A DNA stretch of 64,000 nucleotides from Centroberyx gerrardi (GCF_048128805.1 NC_135998.1:29804992-29868991), one strand, 5' to 3'. Numbered from the stretch's first letter, positions 26,201 through 36,563 are shown. Notes: a model not told the origin generated them from the letters alone. Made by a program: numbers and translations.

Positions 26201-29200
26201 GGGGCGACTTCAGAATCGGGGGTAGGTACCAGTGTACGAAAGATTCATCTCACTTCAGCCGACATGTCCTGAAAATGTCATGATTTATCATGATTATCAT
26301 GATTTTTAATACATTTTTGAAGCTACATTACAGCTACAACTTTAAAGATCACCCAGAGAAAATCCGCCCAGCAGTGCTGCATGAAGCCATCTAGTTTGTC
26401 CCAGTCCAGCCCCTGTGGTCGGGCAGGACCGGTGGTGGGAACATTTCTTGGCACACAGGAAGTGATATGTTTTACATATTAGGTAAACAAGCACTTAGTC
26501 CTGCACACAGACACACAGACACACACACACACATACTTTATCTCTCTCTTTCTCTCAACACACGCAAGCACTTGGTCCTAGCTCAACAATGAGACACAAC
26601 CAGTCTTTCGCAATACATCTTGTATGTAGGACATACAATTGTCAAGCCTAGGTTTGCCCTGATATCCTGGTATTTCTAATAAATTGTTCCCAAATCCTGT
26701 CCTAAATCCACAGTGGTTGTGAGACATAACCCTCACTGTTTGATTAGCAAACAACAACAATTAGGCCTACTCAAAGACACACATTGAAAGTTAGCTCTGA
26801 GATGGAAAACATTAGCTAGCTAGCAAAAAATGTTGAACTCAAAATGTCTTAAGAGAAAAATCAGGTAACCCTTTAAATTACAGGCCGTTAATTACGCAGT
26901 AATGACTGGAAATAACTAAGTAATATCCAAGTAAAATAGATGTAATAACTAGTAATAGCATTACAATGACTGGTAATTACTGAGTAATATACAAGTAAAA
27001 AAGATGCTTTTTACCAGTAATTGTATTGTAATGACTAGTGGTTATTATTAGGTAATAGTGCTATACAAGACTGACTTACTGCTCTTACTGCCTAGTAATT
27101 ACTGGTAATGGTAATATGTTGTCAGGTAATTACTGAGTAATATACAGGCCAAAACAGGGCTTTTACCAGTAGTTGTATTATAATGACTCGTTATTATTTA
27201 GTAGTAAATTGTATGTGTACATGGTAACATCTTATAAATTTCATCCTAATTTCCTCCCCATGGCCTGTAAAATGTAGTGGCCACTGCTTCCATGATATAG
27301 GCGAGTAGTTTTCCAACAATATAATAATATCTTTGACATTTCGGCAGAATTACCTTACCATGGCCTGTAAAATGGCCGCTGCTTCCATGATACAGGCGAG
27401 TAGTTTCATGATGATACATGATACAGGCGAGTAGTTTCATGATGATACATGATACAGGCGAGTAGTTTCAGAATAAGAAATAGTAACGTCTTTGTAGTTT
27501 CCCCATAATTTCCTCCGCATGGCCTGTAAAGTGTAGTGGGCACTGTTTCCTGGAAATATTTGGGTAGTTTCCAAATAATGAATACATGGTAACTACTAGG
27601 ATATTTCATCATAATTACTTTACCATGGCCTGTAAAGTGTAGTGGGCGCTGTTTCCGCAATATAGCCGAGTAGTCTCTGAATAATAGTAACATCTTTGTG
27701 ATGGCATTGGCATTTTTAAATTATGCATCAATTAGTTTGAGTCTTTGACCCCCACTTCTCCTATTACACCACAGTAGGTATTTCAGCAGGTACTACAATA
27801 AAAACAACTTTATTTATATTGTACTTTTTTAAACAAACATTTCAAAATGATTGAACAACGTTAGATTAAAAGAAGGAATAGATACATTAACAAACAGAAA
27901 AGGTAAATAGTGGTAGGTACTATAGTGTGTACTGTAGTAATTACTGTAGTAGCTCCTCTCATTGAGAATAATGACTGTATCTACTATAGGCACTGTGGTA
28001 TTCCAAAACTGCAATGCCCTACAGTAACATACCATAACAGAGCAAATAGCACCTTATACAACAAATGTGACACATTTAAACGTTTAACAGTTAAAGGTTA
28101 AACGGTTAAAATCATACTACAATAGCATAAATTAACTGGACTTAAAAAAAAGAATTTTTTGATTGTAATTGAATTCAATTTCATTGGATTGAAAAAACTT
28201 ACTAGGTAAGATCACTTGGAAAAGACTGAATAAACAGATCAAATAGAAAAGATCAAAACTGAACTAACTAAACAGAAAACATAACATCAACAGAAAAAAT
28301 CATAACTGAGCAGATATAATTTGCTTAATAATTTGCCAGCCATGTAAACACAATAGAGACAATTAGAGAATGGAAGGGTTACAAACTCTTGCATTAAAAC
28401 CCTTTTTAATCTGACAAATGAAAAGTGAAGCAGGGTTAAAATCTAGCTGTCTTTTCCTACTGTGGAACACTGCACTGGTTTTGGTATCAATTCCAAATCA
28501 ATGTTGTTTAATTAGCTAAGATCAACAATCAATCTCACAAAATTATTTACACTCACTTTCAGGGTTGCCAACTGTTAACATACAATATATAACTACGCTA
28601 GTGCTTTTTTAGTGCCAGAGAGTGCTTTATGTTGAAAGTATACTGTAAGTGCAGTGGAGGAACTTTTATTTTGAAACTGCACCGGAAATAGTCTGTCGTT
28701 ATCATTGCAACTTTACACTCATTAGCTAGCTAGCTCGTTAGCCAGCACTTCCAGATAACTCATAAAATCAGTACAGTAGTACTGATTACAATACAGAACA
28801 CTCTTAGTTCTGGTGACGCCCCCCTGCGTTTTGGCAGTTTACCGCCAACCCCAGACACTGCAACATTTTATATTGTTTATCAATATTATATTTTGTATAA
28901 TATGTATTGATATATTTATCAATATTATATTTTGCAATTTTCCCGTGAAATGATAAAGACTGAGAACAAGAGTTAGTAGAAGTAATTTGATGTACAGAGA
29001 GGAGCAGGGGTTGCGTTAACCGAATATTTTCCGTCACTGACGGAATTTTTTTAACAATGACGGAAAAATCTGAAGGCCGTCCGTCATTTTGACAGATTAC
29101 ACTGAGGGCGATCTACCCTACGTTAAGTAATTCACACGCAACACTGTCAATAACCACATGTAGACCACCTGTAGTAGACCCCCCTGTCCAGTTGGTGGCG

Positions 29201-32200
29201 AGTGTGCATATTAATTAGCTATTGTTTACTCATCTTGTCTTTGATCTCGCTCTCCTTGGAGCGCGTCTGTGACCACTACGGGTCACAGAGGGGTGCAGCA
29301 GCCGCGCCCCTGGTGTAGAAGGAGCGCATGCTGCGGGATTTCCTCCCGGTGAAGCGAGTGCTTGCAGGATCGGGAAATCCCACGTTCAGAGAGTCTTGCC
29401 GACTTCTGATCACTTCCCTGGGAGAAATGTTCCCCGACTTCAAAACTCTGGCTGAAGTGGCGCTGGTAATTCCAGTCTCCAGTGTGGCAGCAGAGCGCGG
29501 GTTCAGCCTTCAGAACAAAATTAAAACGGCCATGAGAAAGAAAACCTAATGACAATCGCCTCTGCAGCAATCTCCCTTGATGCGTTTGATTACGCTCAAG
29601 CGAGCACCCAGTTTAAGTCCATGCGGACCAGGAGGAAGGTTTGAGTTCAGGCTAGGCTACAGCAGGTCAATTGAGTTCAATTTAATTTCCTGTAAATGGT
29701 TTGTTCATATTTTAATTGTAATTGTCTAATTCTGTAAAATTGCATCGTTCATATTTGCCTGTTTAGGCACAATGGCCGCGGTGTTTAAGTGCCCTCCGCT
29801 GTCACTGCAGAAAAAAAAAATCATTCATCTGCTTTGTGTGTGTTGACATGAAAAGTGACCGCACGGTCAGTGCCTCTGTTTGTTCATCTTTTCTCTCTTA
29901 CTAGTGCAGTGCCCGTTCGCGCTGCTGCTGCACAGAGCGCTGTTCGCTTGTTTATTCAAAGTTTATTAATATTGAACGTGTCGCGTGTCCAAATTGCACC
30001 AAATCTGACACTGCACGTCCTAGGGTCCCCAGCAATACACCCGCCAAGTGTGAAGTAGATCGGACGAACGGTTCTCGAGATATGCGAAGAACCCACAGAC
30101 AGACAGACAGAGATTCCTTGCTTTATAGTATGATAAATGCATAATCTAAGTTTGTTCTTCTCTATATTAAATGTTATTGTGATCGATTGTTTTTGAAAAT
30201 TAAATACTATTAAATAGGCTATGTCTCATTATCATTAAAAAAATGAAAATTAAAATGACGGGTAATAATAGATTATGACGGAATTTTTACGACCCTGTTC
30301 GTCAAAATGACGGACAACGAGAAAGTCTAATGCAACCACTGGAGAGGAGCAGTGCTCACATGAAGCTCAGGAGACGAAGGGGAAGGATGCCAAACTAGAG
30401 CGACTCTATAGCCTAGGACTCTATGTTTGATGTAGGTCTATACTCTAAATAAACGCCTACAGGTATGTTGATTCCACTTCTGTCCCTAAAGCACCGCTTA
30501 TGCAGCTGTTCAAGAACAATGTTGGACCTTTTACACCGGCTGCCGTTGAGATTTTCAATTTCAATTTCTTGATTGCAGAATATTGCGCTTTTGTATTTCC
30601 ATGGAATATCCAAACATGAATATCAACAATGCTGCTGAGCTCAACCCCGCCGTAGGCGTCCCATGGCTGCGGTATTGCGGTCATACGGTAACCGTCACTA
30701 TGGTAACTTCTGCTTTGGAAAAGACCACTCGACAACTTATTGTCCTCAGATCAACTTTATCTAGGACTGGCAAAATACATATTCTCATACTCAGAGGCTT
30801 ACACTGCTCCTGTCGTGGAGCGGAGGACAACACAAACCCGGGGAGGCGGAAACATAAACCCATGACCCCAGAAACCCCTGAGAACAGCATCTTTTTACAA
30901 ACAGCTACCCCTAGTGGAAGCATGGCTATTTTACCATTATCCTAGTTAGTATTAACCCATTTATATAATGCTCACATTACAACACTTCTCCCCCTTTAAA
31001 TTCCAACATTCCCAAATGTAAATGAACAATAACAGTGGTGACTTCAGCCTGCGCACACCTAAAACTTGTGCTAGAGTCCCAGCAACAGTTTATCAATACA
31101 AACACTTGGCAGATACAACAGTCAGTCTAACAACTGTCCCATCAAACATTCATCCTGTCTGGCGGTTTGCGAGTGCGCTGTGATCTGCGCAATACCTCCA
31201 GTGACCCAGTAGGCACCACTGGTGAGGGTGTTTTGGGTGGATCTGGTGTTGGGGGCATGAGCGGGGTCTGCGTGTCAGTGTGAGAAGGTCCATCCTTTTC
31301 CGGAAACACAGACACCTCTCCCTGTGAGTCTCTCTCTGGCACAGCCACTGGTGGACATGCTCCCACAGTAGCCTGCCCCACCATCGGACACTCCGCGGAA
31401 CTGTCTGTCTCTGAGCCTGTATCATGACACATGGTCCTGATGTCTGCGGAAAACACGTCCATCAGTCAGCTTAACAACATAGGAGACTGGGCCACTCGGC
31501 CTAAGAATAACCCCAGGTAGCCATTGCTGGTTGTTGTTACTGCTGAAGTTTCTCACATAGACATTGTCATCAGGTTTTAACTGTCTCTCTCGTGCATGGC
31601 GATCATCTCCCTCCTGCTTTTCCTGCTTCCTCTCCACTTTTGCCTTCATGTCCGGGCGCAGCAGGTCCAATCTTGACTTGGGCCTACGCCCCATCAGTCG
31701 TAGTCTGCGGCGTGAGGCGGTATTTAAACAGGAAACGTGAAAGCCGAATGCTAAGCGTGTCCCCTGTCATCTGCTTCAGGCCTTTCTTCACTGTCTTAAC
31801 AGCCCACTCAGCCAAACCATTTGAGGCTGGGTGAAAAGGAGCCGTCCGAATGTGATGAATGCCATTCTGTTGCATGAACTCACTGAACAGCTCACTGGTG
31901 AACGTCGGGCCATTATCAGTGACCAGAGAGTCAGGCAACCCGTGGACTGCAAACACTTGCCTGAGTTTGTCTATGGTTGTGTGGGCTGTGATGTTGCTCA
32001 TGATATGGGCTTCTATCCATTTGGAGTGCGCATCCACCATTACCAGAAACATCTGCCCCATAAAGGGGCCAGCAAAGTCCAAATGTAGCCTAGACCAGGG
32101 GCGGTCCGGCCACTCCCATGGGTGCAAAAGGGCTGGAGGTGGCATGTTCTGATTGGTCTGACACTGCGTGCATGATTTTACCTTGTTCTCCAGATCATGA

Positions 32201-35200
32201 TCCATTTTCAGCCACCAGACGTATGATCTTGCAAGGCTTTTCATCCGAGACACACCTGGATGAGTCTCATGTATTTCCTCCACAAGCTGTGAACGGCCAG
32301 GAGGAGGTACGTTGACCCTCGTACCCCAGAAGATGCAGCCATTCTGCAGACTCAGTTCTGTCTTGCATTTAGCATAAGGCCTCAGTTCCTCTTTTTCCAC
32401 AACTCTGGGCCAACCTTGCAAAAGGAACGTCTTGACTTGGGACAGGACTGGGTCCCTCTCTGTCCACTGCTTGATCTGGGTCGCCTTTACAGGTGTCTCT
32501 GACAGCCTCTCCAATGAAAACACAGTCTCTGGAGGCACATATGTAGCAGCAGGTGTTGCTTGAGGATTTCCCTCACTAGGTTGAAGCCTGATATTCCGAA
32601 GACTGTGACAGTGGGGAAGTCGCATTAGTCACATTGAGTTGGGTCGGACATAGGCTGCTCTTTTTATTTTGATGAAAACCATGAATTATTCTGAAACCTG
32701 ATGTCCCGTCTTTTATTTCAGTCTGCCAACTCACATAAACAGATTATTGAGAATGAATGCAAATATATATATACAGAGTTTAGTATGGTGTCTAGGCTCT
32801 GATCCTGTCACTCCCTGTGAGCATACACCTATCTAGCCTAGGAGAGCAGGGAGTGACAATAGGGAACTTCCCCCCCCCAGGGGAGACCTAGAATCAGAGC
32901 GTACAGGTGGATGCTGGGGTGGAGGTGGGGATGATGAAATTATGTATGGTTACTAGCAGCAGCAATACTGAGCAGCAGTAACCAGCAGTCTGAGCAGCGT
33001 AGCAGCAGCATGGCAATATGAAAGTGTGTTAGCAGGTGCGGGAAGCTTAAATACATGAGTTTCCGAGCAACATCACATAATTCTCTGCAGCTGGCTGCTA
33101 TTGGAGTAGGAATCCAGCTAACTCAGTTAGCTAGCTTCATAGTATACCCCCTGGTTGACACTTACCCGGCTGTACAATTTGTTGTCAGGATGTCGCCTTT
33201 TTCAGCACGTACACCCATGCATCACAGAGTTTGCCTTCACACTTTGATGCTGGCTGGGTAAGACCTCTGCTCTGAACACACAAAACTCACCAGACATGTA
33301 ATGTCTAATTTGTTGCACATCCCCACATACTACGTAATTTACAGCATCGAGAGATTTGTATGCTCGAAGACTGTTTTTTGTATATGCTAGGCTTTTCAAT
33401 CAGATCCATATATGTCTGGCCACTGGATGGGTGGCCACTGGATGGGTGGCCACACATGTCTACAAGCCATTCATCAACTGAGATTGAATAAGGGTCCAGC
33501 AGTCATTCACCAGTACTTAAAACAAGTTTTTCTAAATAATCTGCGCAATTAGAGTCTGACAAACTAGCCAGGTACGCCATTGTTGTCCGTTTGTTTGCTG
33601 TTATCAGTGCGAAAATGACAGCCAAGTTGCTATAGCTATGATATTCACAGCGGCTTTTCTGCCCCTGAGCTGCGCACGCATCCTCGACTGTTTGTAAAAG
33701 GGAAACTCATCTTTAGACCGCCTTATTGAGAGGGGGGAGCTTGATAAGAATTGTTGTAGAAGAGTAGTGTGTGTATGCCTGAACTAGCTTTGCAGGCTTC
33801 GCTTCATTTGTTTTTTTCACTTCGCTTCAGACGTCAATGTGGGGCATCCATCCAAGAATGAGGGATGAGTCTAACCAAGGACTTATAAATGAAAAGCTGG
33901 CATGTCCAGACTAGGTTACTTGTTTCTATTTCTTCTATTTCCAAAACTGAAAAATGACATCCATTGGAAGAATGAGAGATAGGTCTAAACAAGGATTTGC
34001 TGGGACTAGATTAGTTACTATATGTTCAGCCAAAAAAGAAATGGAATCAACAAATAAGTAAATAAAGTTCTGCAAGGTTATGTGGAAATGAAGCATTGTT
34101 TATTCTTTTGTCTTAACAAAGGCAAATGGTTGGGACTTGGAGTAAATGATAGCCTATCACAGGCAGTGCATGTGTGTCTTTGGAGTGCTCTGCATCATCC
34201 CTGCGGTCTCGCAAAAACTGATAGGTCTATTCTTTTGTTATTAAATAGCACTAAAATAGACACATTTTACCTTTATGTTTTACCTTTTTATCGATTCTAC
34301 ATAATTCTACATATCATTTTTATTCTAATTCTAATTTGGTGTTGGGTACTATGGAATGGGGCCTGGCAGATGAACCATAATGTGCAAATCAGAGGGATGC
34401 ACACATTTTTTACTATTTCAGAGGGTTTTTTATTACAAACACAGGAAACATCACACAGAAATGTGTGATGCACAAACAGAAAATAAATGACAGAAATATC
34501 AAGCATATACAAATGAACAATGAGATCCTGAGCATTTGCTTGAGCAGTCCAGGTAGTAAGGTGTAGTGTAAAGGTCTCAACCTCTACATGTCTGTTACGC
34601 ACTTACCTGGCTTTAAGACATTCCCTGGCCTTTCTCCGACTGTTTCTATAGATTGGTCACTACAAGGTGACGGGGAAGGATTCCCACTGAACAGTACCAC
34701 TCATACGCTTGACCGGTACCGTGTAATCGAGCGTGCTTGGCCAAGGCCAAGACGATTGTCCATATTGAAGAGTACTGTCCGTATGCGAGTTAGTGAGCTT
34801 CATTTAGACCATACAACATTGTTTAGACAAAATGAAAAACATGTTGGAAACTTGCTGTGTTGTGGATTGTACCTCCAACAAGTGTAAAAATCCTGATCTC
34901 CGGTTGTCAGAAACATTAGCACTTTACTGCTAGCTCCCCATCTAGCTATGAGTTGGTGGCTGATTGGACAGTGGAGTCTCATTCAAGTTGGCAGCATGGG
35001 TCAACAGGACTGCCATCAAAACCAAAATAATGAAGCATTTACTTATTATTTAGTATTTGTTCACTAAATTCAGTAAACAAATACTACTTTAACATGGGGG
35101 TTATTTGGCATATTCAACCACAGATCCCGCTACTGTGATGTTCAATTGGCTGTAGATCCAATGTTTTAGAACATCATTTTGCCAAATAGCGTTTTTATTG

Positions 35201-36563
35201 ATAGAAGAGAACATAGTGGAGGGATACCATTTAGGAGAGATAGTTCCTGTTTGGGAGACTGGATCTACTTTTATTTATTTTTTTTAGGCATTTTTATGCT
35301 TTATTGACAGAGATAGTGTGAGAGAAAGACAGGAAGGTATGGGAGAGAGAGAGAGAGGGGAGGATATGAAGCAAATGACCGCGGGCCGGATTCGAACCCG
35401 GGTCGCTGCGGGAAGGACTGAGACTATGGTATCCACTCTACTCGGTGAGCCACTGGGGCGCCCCTACTTTTATTTTTAAATACTAATTTTAGTGTAAACG
35501 AAGAATAAAAATGCAAAATAAGGACAGACTCAGGACTGCTTTGTCGTCTTAAAAGCAGGATCTGTTGTTGAATCTGTTCACCAACGTGTTAAATGTCAGT
35601 TTTTAGTCTATTTTCTGGCCTCATTCAAATGAATGGGAAGTAAAAATGCTAACACTACAAACTCGTCCAGCTGCATCTGATCTTGGTGATTAGTTTATAT
35701 TCTGGTTTTCATGGTGGTCAAGAGCCAAATAACCCCCATGCTAAAACTAAGTGGAATATTGCTTTAATGATCAAACTTCTCTGATGGAAACATGTAAAAA
35801 CCCATTGACACCAACCAGTAGATTATCTATTATCATTGGCCCTTACTTTATTTTATTTGTTCTACTTTAATGAGTGCATTGTCCACTCCCCTTTGTAGTC
35901 ATCTGTACTGAGACAGAAAACTGAGACAGAGAGAAAACTGATATGACAGAGTTTATCCAGTCAGTAATGAAGTACAAATTTACAATTATGTGTATCTTTT
36001 TAAGCGATCTTTATATCTCTGGATCTCAAGACCTTATTAGCATTACGTTTTACAATGCAGGTGTATCCTGATTTGTGTTTATTCAATCACATTCTTTTCC
36101 CCGTCTTTGTCTTTCTCGTTGTAGATCTGTAAACCCAGGCTCCAGCCCTATCCATGCAGGCCTAGCCACTGTCCCTGGGGCAGTCCCTGAGGACGACTCC
36201 ACCTTACTGTTGTCAGAACCCGACGGCTGCTGTTTGAGGCAACCGCAGCCGGGAAATGCACCAAGCCCTGTCCAACCCTGCCTAGAGCATGCTGGGACAG
36301 ACAGCGACTCAGCTGAGCTTCAGGACTTTAGGGCTCAAAACCGACGCCTGCTGCCCAACTTCAAGAACCCTCTGCACGTCATTGACGGGCCTGAGCATCG
36401 CTACTTCATTGGCATCATTGACATCTTCACTGTTTACAGTTTCAAGAAGAGGCTGGAGCATTTGTGGAAGAGGCTGAGACATCCACGCCAGACCTTCTCC
36501 ACCGTCAGTCCCCCAGCTTATTGCCTTAGGCTCTGTCAGTGGGTACAGGACCATACCAAGTAG
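12644..36563 (+). CDS. pip5kl1: phosphatidylinositol-4-phosphate 5-kinase-like protein 1
   Basis: Nine coding exons: 12644-12841, 15385-15435, 15560-15714, 17107-17231, 18001-18035, 18137-18192, 19423-19535, 24646-24808 and 36125-36563 (stop TAG). All use GT..AG and all phases fit, giving 444 aa from the ATG at 12644; human PIP5KL1 is 394 aa. Family landmarks are GLFEID and the LTCMMKEGL segment near the N-terminus, FFLKTQ (residues 140-145, equivalent of the nucleotide-binding Lys), [21 protein letters not shown] (207-218), [51 protein letters not shown] and the C-terminal [20 protein letters not shown]. In mammals this protein lacks strong kinase activity and acts as a scaffold for PIP5K and PIP4K in phosphoinositide synthesis. 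An acidic, low-conservation insert after residue 299 makes the fish protein longer. The ATG directly follows an acceptor, so the true start may be in an upstream exon (see 5312). Intron 8 is 11.3 kb of repeats. Confidence 0.95.
13468..13650 (+). mobile_element. tRNA-derived SINE
   Basis: The head GGTGGTGCAGTGAGTAGG resembles a polymerase III A box and GTCCTGGGTTCCTAC a B box. The body ends in CCCTACAGGGATCAATAATG with a TATCACATTATTA tail, a 3' end I know from common teleost SINEs. It lies in pip5kl1 intron 1 (counting from the 12644 exon), same strand as the gene. Confidence 0.7.
13684..13790. repeat. (AGT)n simple-repeat tract
   Basis: Imperfect run of AGT and GGT triplets, ending in GTAAGTAAGTAA at the start of the next repeat. 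Confidence 0.85.
13792..14105. repeat. dispersed repeat resembling a teleost LINE 3' end
   Basis: It begins AAAACTTTATTTATATAGCA followed by CAAAGTGCTTC, a phrase recurrent in teleost LINE-related repeats, and continues through GGAGACGGTTCCAGAGTGTG. A related phrase occurs near 27800. There is no coding capacity. Family assignment is from memory and uncertain. Confidence 0.45.
14786..14823. repeat. (CATA)n microsatellite
   Basis: Nine or so tandem ACAT units in pip5kl1 intron 1. Confidence 0.9.
15175..15209. repeat. (CA)n microsatellite
   Basis: CA run with one TACG interruption, about 175 bases before pip5kl1 exon 2. Confidence 0.85.
15523..15557. repeat. (TG)n microsatellite forming the tract before the pip5kl1 exon 3 acceptor
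   Basis: About 17 TG units run directly into the AG acceptor (15558-15559), replacing an ordinary polypyrimidine tract. See the matching finding on complementary repeats around exon 3. Confidence 0.9.
15742..15780. repeat. (CA)n microsatellite just downstream of pip5kl1 exon 3
   Basis: CA run with one ACAG interruption, starting 28 bases after the exon 3 donor and reverse-complementary to the TG run upstream of the same exon. Confidence 0.9.
17242..17268. repeat. (CA)n microsatellite next to the pip5kl1 exon 4 donor
   Basis: Starts about 10 bases after the donor at 17232. CA runs near donors are known binding sites of hnRNP L. Confidence 0.9.
18331..19140. mobile_element. solo LTR with 5-bp target duplication
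   Basis: The 810-bp segment starts TGTGATGG and ends CCGTCACA, an 8-bp inverted terminus with one mismatch and the TG..CA ends of an LTR. It is flanked by CCTGG at 18326-18330 and CCTGG at 19141-19145, the 5-bp duplication typical of Gypsy integrases. There is no coding sequence inside. A solo LTR left by LTR-LTR recombination fits best. It lies in pip5kl1 intron 6; orientation is not certain. Confidence 0.7.
19649..20196. mobile_element. TTAA-flanked MITE (AGGTCCCATAT family)
   Basis: Begins AGGTCCCATATCATG and ends ATATGGGACCT, flanked by TTAA at 19645-19648 and 20197-20200. The 548-bp body is non-coding. This terminal sequence is a widespread teleost TTAA MITE; piggyBac-type mobilisation is inferred from the target site. 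Confidence 0.85.
20490..20708. mobile_element. palindromic TTAA-flanked MITE
   Basis: Flanked by TTAA at 20486-20489 and 20709-20712. Left arm AGAGTAACTAAACC pairs with right GGTTTAGTTATTCT. Inner arms GGTGCCAGGTGATGTCACC and GGTGACATCACCTGGCACC are near-perfect complements around a short loop at about 20575-20590. The whole 219-bp element could fold into one long hairpin. Confidence 0.85.
20810..20890. repeat. possible Tc1-like terminal fragment
   Basis: AAGTGTACAACACATTAGGAACACCC resembles (read in pieces) the TGTACAAAACATTAGGAACACC phrase of Tc1-like fish elements. No partner terminus was found nearby, so it would be a fragment. Confidence 0.35.
21472..22654. mobile_element. TTAA MITE inserted in the left arm of copy A
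   Basis: Begins ACCTGCAATAAGCGATTTCAG and ends ATCGCTTAGTGTAGCT, related in inverse orientation. It is flanked by TTAA at 21468-21471 and 22655-22658. Removing it rejoins the host arm GACATTTAACACGTTTGTGA, which matches the intact right arm read in reverse, so the boundaries are supported by an empty-site comparison. A second fragment of the same family is at 52323-52424. It carries a nested hAT MITE. Confidence 0.85.
21855..22506. mobile_element. hAT-like MITE (TAGGGATG termini) nested in the TTAA MITE
   Basis: Begins TAGGGATGCAAATTG and ends TTAACATCCCTA, with AATCGAT-rich subterminal regions. Flanked by GTAGGTAC (21847-21854) and GTAGGTGC (22507-22514), an 8-bp target duplication with one mismatch, as expected of hAT transposases. 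Non-coding, 652 bp. Confidence 0.85.
22979..23346. mobile_element. hAT-like MITE (TAGGGCTG termini) nested in copy A
   Basis: Begins TAGGGCTGAACAATTAATC and ends AAATCGTTCAGCCCTA. Flanked by a perfect 8-bp duplication GTTTTCAG at 22971-22978 and 23347-23354. The 368-bp body is AT-rich with repeated ATCGCAAT motifs and no coding sequence. Confidence 0.92.
23640..24375. repeat. unclassified dispersed repeat in pip5kl1 intron 7
   Basis: A 161-codon open frame crosses this stretch, but its composition does not resemble a known domain. The DNA has the low-complexity wording of teleost repeat debris. I could not pair termini or assign a family, and no host exon is recognised. Confidence 0.3.
24851..25165. 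mobile_element. Tc1-like element remnant
   Basis: Left end ACTGCCTGTCAAAAGTTTGG, then ACACACCT, matches the common Tc1-like fish terminus. The right part contains GTGTTATTTCATAGTTTTGA and CTATTATTGTCAAATATGG, matching the subterminal region of the same family. The transposase region is absent. It lies at the start of pip5kl1 intron 8. Confidence 0.7.
25180..26050. repeat. dispersed repeat, copy 1 of a pair shared with 59165-59690
   Basis: Starts near ATAGCCGCAAGCGGCAATTT and shares long blocks with 59165-59690, for example TTGCCATTGACAGATGATGCC, GAAAGCCTCAGAAAGGATAT and AACATCATCTTGA-type endings. The two copies have diverged by substitutions and small indels. Non-coding. The family is one I associate with teleost genomes but cannot name securely. 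Confidence 0.7.
25454..25510 (-). repeat. tRNA-like segment inside the dispersed repeat
   Basis: On the minus strand TGGCTCAGTCGGT fits a polymerase III A box and GTGGGATCAAATCC resembles a B box, about 35 bases apart. It is too degenerate for a working tRNA gene and is better read as a tRNA-derived SINE head or pseudogene. Confidence 0.4.
26500..26534. repeat. (CA)n microsatellite
   Basis: Interrupted CA/CAGA run in pip5kl1 intron 8. Confidence 0.8.
26865..27710. repeat. tandem-like repeat block (TAATTACT and CCATGGCCTGTAAA units)
   Basis: The first third is rich in variants of TGGTAATTACTGAGTAATAT. From 27255 the phrase CATGGCCTGTAAAATG, or CATGGCCTGTAAAGTG, recurs near 27258, 27358, 27519 and 27622. 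A 30-base unit, GATACAGGCGAGTAGTTTCA plus ATGATACAT, is repeated three times at 27390-27470. The unit spacing of about 100-160 bases suggests an old tandem array or the internal repeats of a DNA element. Confidence 0.7.
29005..30341 (+). mobile_element. hAT deletion derivative with exact 8-bp target duplication
   Basis: The element starts CAGGGGTTGCGTTAAC and ends GCAACCACTG, a hAT-style inverted terminus. It is flanked by GAGAGGAG at 28997-29004 and GAGAGGAG at 30342-30349. Inside, 29328-29549 encodes only the C-terminal dimerisation region of a hAT transposase ([19 protein letters not shown]); the following frame continues [18 protein letters not shown] after a frameshift. The catalytic part is missing, so it is non-autonomous. 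Subterminal GACGGAAAA and TGACGG repeats occur at both ends. Confidence 0.9.
29975..30130. repeat. repeat segment with GACAGACAGACAGAGATTCC end, inside the hAT element
   Basis: This stretch (through GAACGGTTCTCGAGATATGC and a CAGA-rich run to CCTTGCTTTATAGTATGATA) is a phrase common in teleost repeats, embedded in the hAT derivative. It may be captured material or part of this hAT family. Confidence 0.4.
30428..32630 (-). mobile_element. Gypsy retrotransposon 3' half (integrase and 3' LTR)
   Basis: On the minus strand 32625-31684 encodes a Gypsy integrase. It has a zinc-binding HHCC-type region ([20 protein letters not shown] then CTQCQ) and a catalytic core with [17 protein letters not shown] and [16 protein letters not shown] (D, D and E present). 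A frameshift near 31684 removes the segment before [14 protein letters not shown]; the C-terminal part runs to 31142 ([16 protein letters not shown]). A purine-rich tract on the minus strand (31000-30985) precedes TGTTGTAATG, the likely LTR start at 30984; the LTR probably ends near 30428. Gag, protease and RT are missing. Confidence 0.8.
32640..35075. other. pip5kl1 intron 8, no recognised element
   Basis: No coding domain is recognised. Small structures: TGTCACTCCCTG near 32806 pairs with CAGGGAGTGACA near 32847 (stem-loop), and GGCCACTGGATGGGT is tandemly duplicated near 33418-33450. Part of 34320-34360 resembles 55945-55985. The longest open frames look like chance. Confidence 0.45.
35080..35763. 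mobile_element. long-TIR TTAA element (copy B)
   Basis: Second copy of the element at 21327-23511, with the interior in the opposite orientation. Its right end, through AAACTAAGTGGAATATTGCT, is followed by TTAA (35764-35767); the left end near TTTAACATGGGGGTTATTTG is less clear. It is interrupted by a SINE at 35277-35463. Confidence 0.75.
35277..35463 (-). mobile_element. tRNA-derived SINE inserted in copy B
   Basis: Flanked by a 12-bp duplication CTACTTTTATTT at 35265-35276 and 35464-35475. On the minus strand it begins GGGGCGCCCCAGTGGCTCAC (A-box region) and includes AGCGACCCGGGTTCGAATCC, with a perfect GGTTCGAATCC B box, then an AG-rich body. Copy A lacks it at the equivalent place (about 22770-22782), which is an empty site. 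Confidence 0.92.

Noticed and set aside
27230..27710. Regular repeats that could suggest a CRISPR-like array
   Set aside because: Units vary in length and sequence, there are no uniform spacers, and the genome is vertebrate.
34082..34468. 128-codon open frame in pip5kl1 intron 8
   Set aside because: AT-rich, hydrophobic by base composition, no domain, and partly shared with a repeat-like segment near 55945.
35370..35460. Sequence with a perfect GGTTCGAATCC B box, possible tRNA gene
   Set aside because: It is the head of a SINE with a 12-bp target duplication, not a free-standing tRNA.
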